DNA from: Gemmatimonadota bacterium
Lineage (GTDB): Bacteria > Gemmatimonadota > Gemmatimonadetes > Longimicrobiales > Gaopeijiaceae
NCBI GenBank assembly: GCA_029262115.1
Contig: JAJCZZ010000084.1
Span: 1-64,000, forward strand
DNA: 64,000 nucleotides
Direction: 5' to 3'
The position numbers and the translations under genes were made by a program. How positions within the stretch are numbered: position 1 is the stretch's first letter; each line of letters starts with the position of its first letter. Shown piece by piece: positions 61,306-64,000 of this stretch. The notes under the pieces were generated by a model that saw only the letters and a list, made by a program, of their open reading frames with translations, had not been told where the DNA came from and ran no database searches.

Positions 61306-62100
61306 CCCTCGCGCGCTGCACGGACTGTGGTCAGGAGCACCTCGTGGCGTTCAGCTGCAAGGGACGCTGTGTCAGCCCCTCATGCACGAACCGGCGCATG
61401 GCGGAGCTCGCGGCGCACCTGAGCGACAGCGTCGTGCCCACGGTGCCGGTGCGGCAGTGGGTGCTGTCGGTGCCCAAGCGCCTGCGTCCCCAGCTGATGC
61501 GGGATCCCGATCTCGGTGGCGCGGTCCTGCGGATCCTGCTGCGCGTCATCCGGACCGAGCTACGCGGCGCCGCTCGGGGCGCTGTTCCGCCCGACGCACG
61601 TCTCGGTGCGGTGTCCTTCCTGCACCGCTTCGGCTCGGGCCTGAATCCCCACCCTCACTTCCACCTGGCGGTCCGATCATGCAGCGGCGGACTCTCCAGC
61701 TGTATGTCCGTCGCGGGCTCCTCTCCGAGCAGGATGCGAAGGACATGCTCACATGGCGGGGCACCGGCGGCTTCAGTCTCGATGGCTCGGTTCGGATCGC
61801 AGCGCACGACCGGGCCGGGCTCGAGCGACTCCTTCGCTACGGGCTCGACCGCCCTCGCGCTGCATCGCCTAGCTCCGCGTGCGGCCACTCGACCGACCGC
61901 GGCCCGCGCGGTCGCTGGGCGCAGCAGCACGCCCGGGTCTACGAGGTGCACCCGCTACGCTGTCCCGCCTGCCACGGTGCGATGCGCATCCTCGCCTTCC
62001 TCACCGACCCGGGCGTGCCGCGCCCCATCCTGCGACACCTACGCATCCCCGAGCATCCACCACCGGTCAGCCCGGCTCGGGGACCGCCGCAGACCGAGCG
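61305..62100 (+). pseudogene. IS91-family transposase remnant
   Basis: Parts of an IS91 (Y2, rolling-circle) transposase are visible in successive frames: zinc-finger RCTDCGQEHLVAFSCKGRCV, LAAHLSDSVVPTVPVRQWVL, SVPKRLRPQLM, ARLGAVSFLHRFGSGLNPHP (with HPHFH), then RTLQLYVRRGLLSEQDAKDM and RIAAHDRAGLERLLRYGLDR, and RVYEVHPLRCPACHGAMRIL near the end. Several frameshifts and internal losses separate them, and the Y2 tyrosines are not seen. The remnant abuts the ADOP fragment, so an IS91-mediated rearrangement may explain the junction. Confidence 0.75.
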
Positions 62101-62212
62101 GATCGCCGGCGACGCGCACCGAACCGGCCCCACGCCCCTTCTTGCGCCGCACGAACGCATCCCACCACGTTCCCTCCATCCGGGACCGACCCCGGTTGAA
62201 TTTCCTTCCCCA

Positions 62213-63031
62213 TCACGCGTACGCACCCAACAGTTTGACGTCGCCGACCGACGCACCGAGCACCTCGTATGCCGAGCGTAACGCGGTAGGATCGTCCGAG
62301 TGCACATCGACATGGAAGCGATACTCCCAAGGTTTTCCGGCGATGGGCCTCGACATGATCCACAGCAGGTCGACATCGCGTTCGGCCAAGACGCCCAGCA
62401 CGGCGTGGAGGCTGCCGGGCCGGTGGGGTAGCGTGAACGTGAGAGATGCTTTGCGTGCAGCACCGAGCGGTGGGGCGATCCCGGGCGCGACGCCCAGGAA
62501 ACGCGTGTGGTTGAGCGGGTCGTCCTCCAAGCCGCGGACGAGGATCTCGCCTCCATAGAGCTCCGCGGCCAACGCCGAACCGATGGCCGCGTCGTAGTCG
62601 GCCCCTCCCCCGATCAGGTCCCGGACGCTGCCGGCCGTGTCGTACGCCGGGACTTCAACGATGGAAGGGTGCGCACCGAAGAAGGCCCGGCACTGGCGTA
62701 GCGCGACCGGATGCGACGCGACTCGGTTCAGCTCGTCCAGGCGGAGGCCGGGTGGCGCGACAAGGCACAGTTCGACCCGCACCCGCGTTTCTGCCACGGC
62801 GTGGACGCTCGCGGCCGCCATGAGGTCGAGGTTTTCAACGACCGCGCCTGCCAGGCTGTTTTCCATAGGCACCGCACCCCGTTCCGCCCGCCCTTCGGCC
62901 ACTGCCTGGAACAGGCCGGGGAAGTCGCGACAAGGCAGGATTTCCACGTCGGCTCCGAACAGTTGTAGCGCGGCTTGATGGCTGAACGCACCGTGCTCGC
63001 CCTGGATGGCGACGCATAGCGGCGAGCTCAT
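62213..63031 (-). CDS. pheA: Prephenate dehydratase with ACT domain
   Basis: This 272-residue enzyme makes phenylpyruvate from prephenate in phenylalanine synthesis. The substrate region shows IQGEHGAFSHQAALQLFGAD, RGAVPMENSLAGAVVENLDL, PVALRQCRAFFG and the TRFLGV motif (DPLNHTRFLGVAPG). A C-terminal ACT domain (SLTFTLPHRPGSLHAVLGVL, RDVDLLWIMSRPIAGKPWEY) binds phenylalanine for feedback. The start overlaps the chorismate mutase stop by four bases. Confidence 0.94.
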   Translation of the reverse strand: MSSPLCVAIQGEHGAFSHQAALQLFGADVEILPCRDFPGLFQAVAEGRAERGAVPMENSLAGAVVENLDLMAAASVHAVAETRVRVELCLVAPPGLRLDELNRVASHPVALRQCRAFFGAHPSIVEVPAYDTAGSVRDLIGGGADYDAAIGSALAAELYGGEILVRGLEDDPLNHTRFLGVAPGIAPPLGAARKASLTFTLPHRPGSLHAVLGVLAERDVDLLWIMSRPIAGKPWEYRFHVDVHSDDPTALRSAYEVLGASVGDVKLLGAYA

Positions 63032-63369
63032 GGATCTCTCCGCGCCGCCCGCGCGCGGTCCGCCTCTCGGTCCAGGTGGGACAACGCGAGGAGGCTCCAG
63101 AACACATTGCGGACCGGTTCGGGCTCGATGCTGCGTTGGCGCGCGTTCGTCGCCGCCCTTCTGACGATCTCCGCCTCCCGCTGGAGATCGCGCGCGGGAG
63201 CGCCCTGGGCGTGTTTGGCCGCCGCCGCCCGGCGCGCAAGCTCGAGTCTGCTGGAGATGAGTTCGATGATCGAGTCGTCCACGTCGTCGATCTGCTTCCT
63301 CGGCCCCCCCAGGGTGACGCAGCGTGACGGGCGAGCGCGGGAAGATGTGTCGTTGTTTGAGATGTGCAT
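63028..63369 (-). CDS. aroQ: Chorismate mutase, AroQ class
   Basis: The 113-residue helical protein shows IDDVDDSIIELISSRLELAR, RAAAAKHAQGAPARDLQREA and EIVRRAATNARQRSIEPEPV, the AroQ-type fold with active-site arginines and lysine. It converts chorismate to prephenate, the substrate of the next enzyme. ATGA overlap couples it to the prephenate dehydratase gene. The start at 63369 is preferred to an open upstream extension. Confidence 0.9.
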   Translation of the reverse strand: MHISNNDTSSRARPSRCVTLGGPRKQIDDVDDSIIELISSRLELARRAAAAKHAQGAPARDLQREAEIVRRAATNARQRSIEPEPVRNVFWSLLALSHLDREADRARAARRDP

Positions 63370-63388
63370 GCTCGGTTCGTAGTCGAGG

Positions 63389-64000
63389 ATGGAGTGGAGG
63401 AACGGGATAGGGGGGCAGCCGGTGATCCCGGCTGTCCCCTCCCACACCACCGGACATGCGGGTCCGCATCCGGCGGTTCGGAGCGTCACGGCGGTGGACG
63501 GCGCCACTGTCCTTCCGGTACGCTCCCGACTGGCCGTTCAGGTGCAGGAGCGGAACGCGGCGTGGTGGCACTCCCTTGCGGTGGTGGTCCCGGAGAGCCG
63601 GACCCTTCAGGGAGCCGGCTACCTCTTCCCGGGGCCCCCTTTCGAGGTAGGACCGTATGATCCTGGGTTAGTGGTCCTCGAGGTGAAGGCCTACAATCCG
63701 CGGGCTCCGCATCAGTTCTTCGGTCTCGCGGCGTTCAGGGTCACCGGCTCGTATCCCTCGTGGACGGTGAGCTTCGAGGACGGCAGCGACGGGGACTTCA
63801 ATGACATCATCGTCTCTGTGACTGCATTTGATGCTCCCGCCGCCACCCTTGAGATCACATGCGTCCCAGCTTCGGTGATGCGTGGGAACCCGGTGGATTG
63901 CACCGCCACGAGCGGCGCCGAGGCGAACATCGTGGTAAAGGAGTGGTCGTTCTCGGGCACGAATGGGCTCACGGCGGGCGAGATGTCGGGCGTGAATCCC
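63389..64000 (+). CDS. Surface-type protein with DUF4114-like domain (partial, right edge)
   Basis: An open frame of at least 204 codons runs off the window. It contains FFGLAAFRVTGSYPSWTVSF followed by EDGSDGDFNDIIVSVTAFDA, an acidic loop pattern like DUF4114/Ca-binding surface proteins, and then an Ig/PKD-like strand set (ITCVPASVMRGNPVDCTATS). An ATG at 63389 (MEWRNGIGG) has a GAGG site and lies 19 bases from the divergent chorismate mutase start, which is very close for two promoters. The true start may be later. Confidence 0.55.
   Translation, partial: MEWRNGIGGQPVIPAVPSHTTGHAGPHPAVRSVTAVDGATVLPVRSRLAVQVQERNAAWWHSLAVVVPESRTLQGAGYLFPGPPFEVGPYDPGLVVLEVKAYNPRAPHQFFGLAAFRVTGSYPSWTVSFEDGSDGDFNDIIVSVTAFDAPAATLEITCVPASVMRGNPVDCTATSGAEANIVVKEWSFSGTNGLTAGEMSGVNP

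Noticed and set aside
1-64000. CRISPR array search after seeing the Cas3 fragment
   Set aside because: No regularly spaced direct repeats were noticed by eye. The only repeats seen are the dispersed attC-like copies, which are not evenly spaced.

Overview
The window is high-GC chromosomal DNA from a free-living bacterium, most likely a Gemmatimonadota member or a close relative. This is inferred from content, because no rRNA gene is present. The supporting genes are an ADOP-type ABC permease coupled to PadR, several exported 6-bladed beta-propeller and lipoprotein genes, a DUF5916/CBM9-like outer-membrane protein, an orphan DUF1552 protein, a CadC-like winged-helix/TPR regulator, a PorV-like protein and many GTGA/ATGA overlapping gene pairs.

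Layout. 1-3.5 kb is an accessory island: a frameshifted IS110 transposase, attC-like repeats, a TA pair with a frameshifted toxin, an intact AbrB-Doc pair and the C-terminal third of a Cas3 helicase with no other cas genes. 3.5-6.6 kb is the ADOP permease and its PadR repressor. 6.7-8.7 kb holds a decayed partial copy of the propeller gene at 8.9 kb, a WYL-domain remnant and a DUF4143 ATPase. 8.9-11.9 kb is an operon of a propeller lipoprotein and two HpcH/HpaI-like lipoproteins. 11.9-12.6 kb is VapBC. 12.7-18.5 kb carries an MBL hydrolase, a propeller-like protein, an exported creatininase relative and a run of unknowns including a membrane-MOSC fusion. 18.6-31.5 kb holds a broken DUF4143 ATPase, DUF1552, lectin-like, CadC-like, sugar dehydrogenase, LysR, TipAS, HupE, propeller and dolichol-kinase-like genes.

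31.6-47.6 kb is mainly housekeeping: cupin, threonine deaminase, two DEAD-box proteins (one lacking its catalytic motifs), a tyrosine phosphatase, O-methyltransferase plus aspartate aminotransferase, HU, a K+ channel, and a set of small Cys-rich exported protein, propeller lipoprotein, ABC transporter and a sigma54 activator without a DNA-binding domain. 47.7-52.3 kb holds DUF5916, a zinc ribbon, NudC and a PorV-like protein.

52.4-55.0 kb is a second accessory island, with decayed TA fragments, an APH-family kinase gene between attC-like repeats, and intact HigBA with its own operator. 55-59 kb returns to exported or core genes (propeller lipoprotein, alpha/beta hydrolase, peptidyl-prolyl isomerase). 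59.2-62.1 kb is a third island: BrnTA with a nonsense mutation in the toxin, a cassette-like unknown gene, another attC-like repeat, an ADOP permease fragment and an IS91-type transposase remnant. 62.2-63.4 kb encodes prephenate dehydratase and chorismate mutase (phenylalanine synthesis), and a partial surface-protein gene runs off the right edge.

The most notable structure is a repeat family shared by all three islands. It has a common core and attC-like ends, lies beside TA, APH and unknown genes in the orientation expected of integron gene cassettes, and has no visible integrase in the window. Genes in the islands are often broken; those between the islands are mostly intact.
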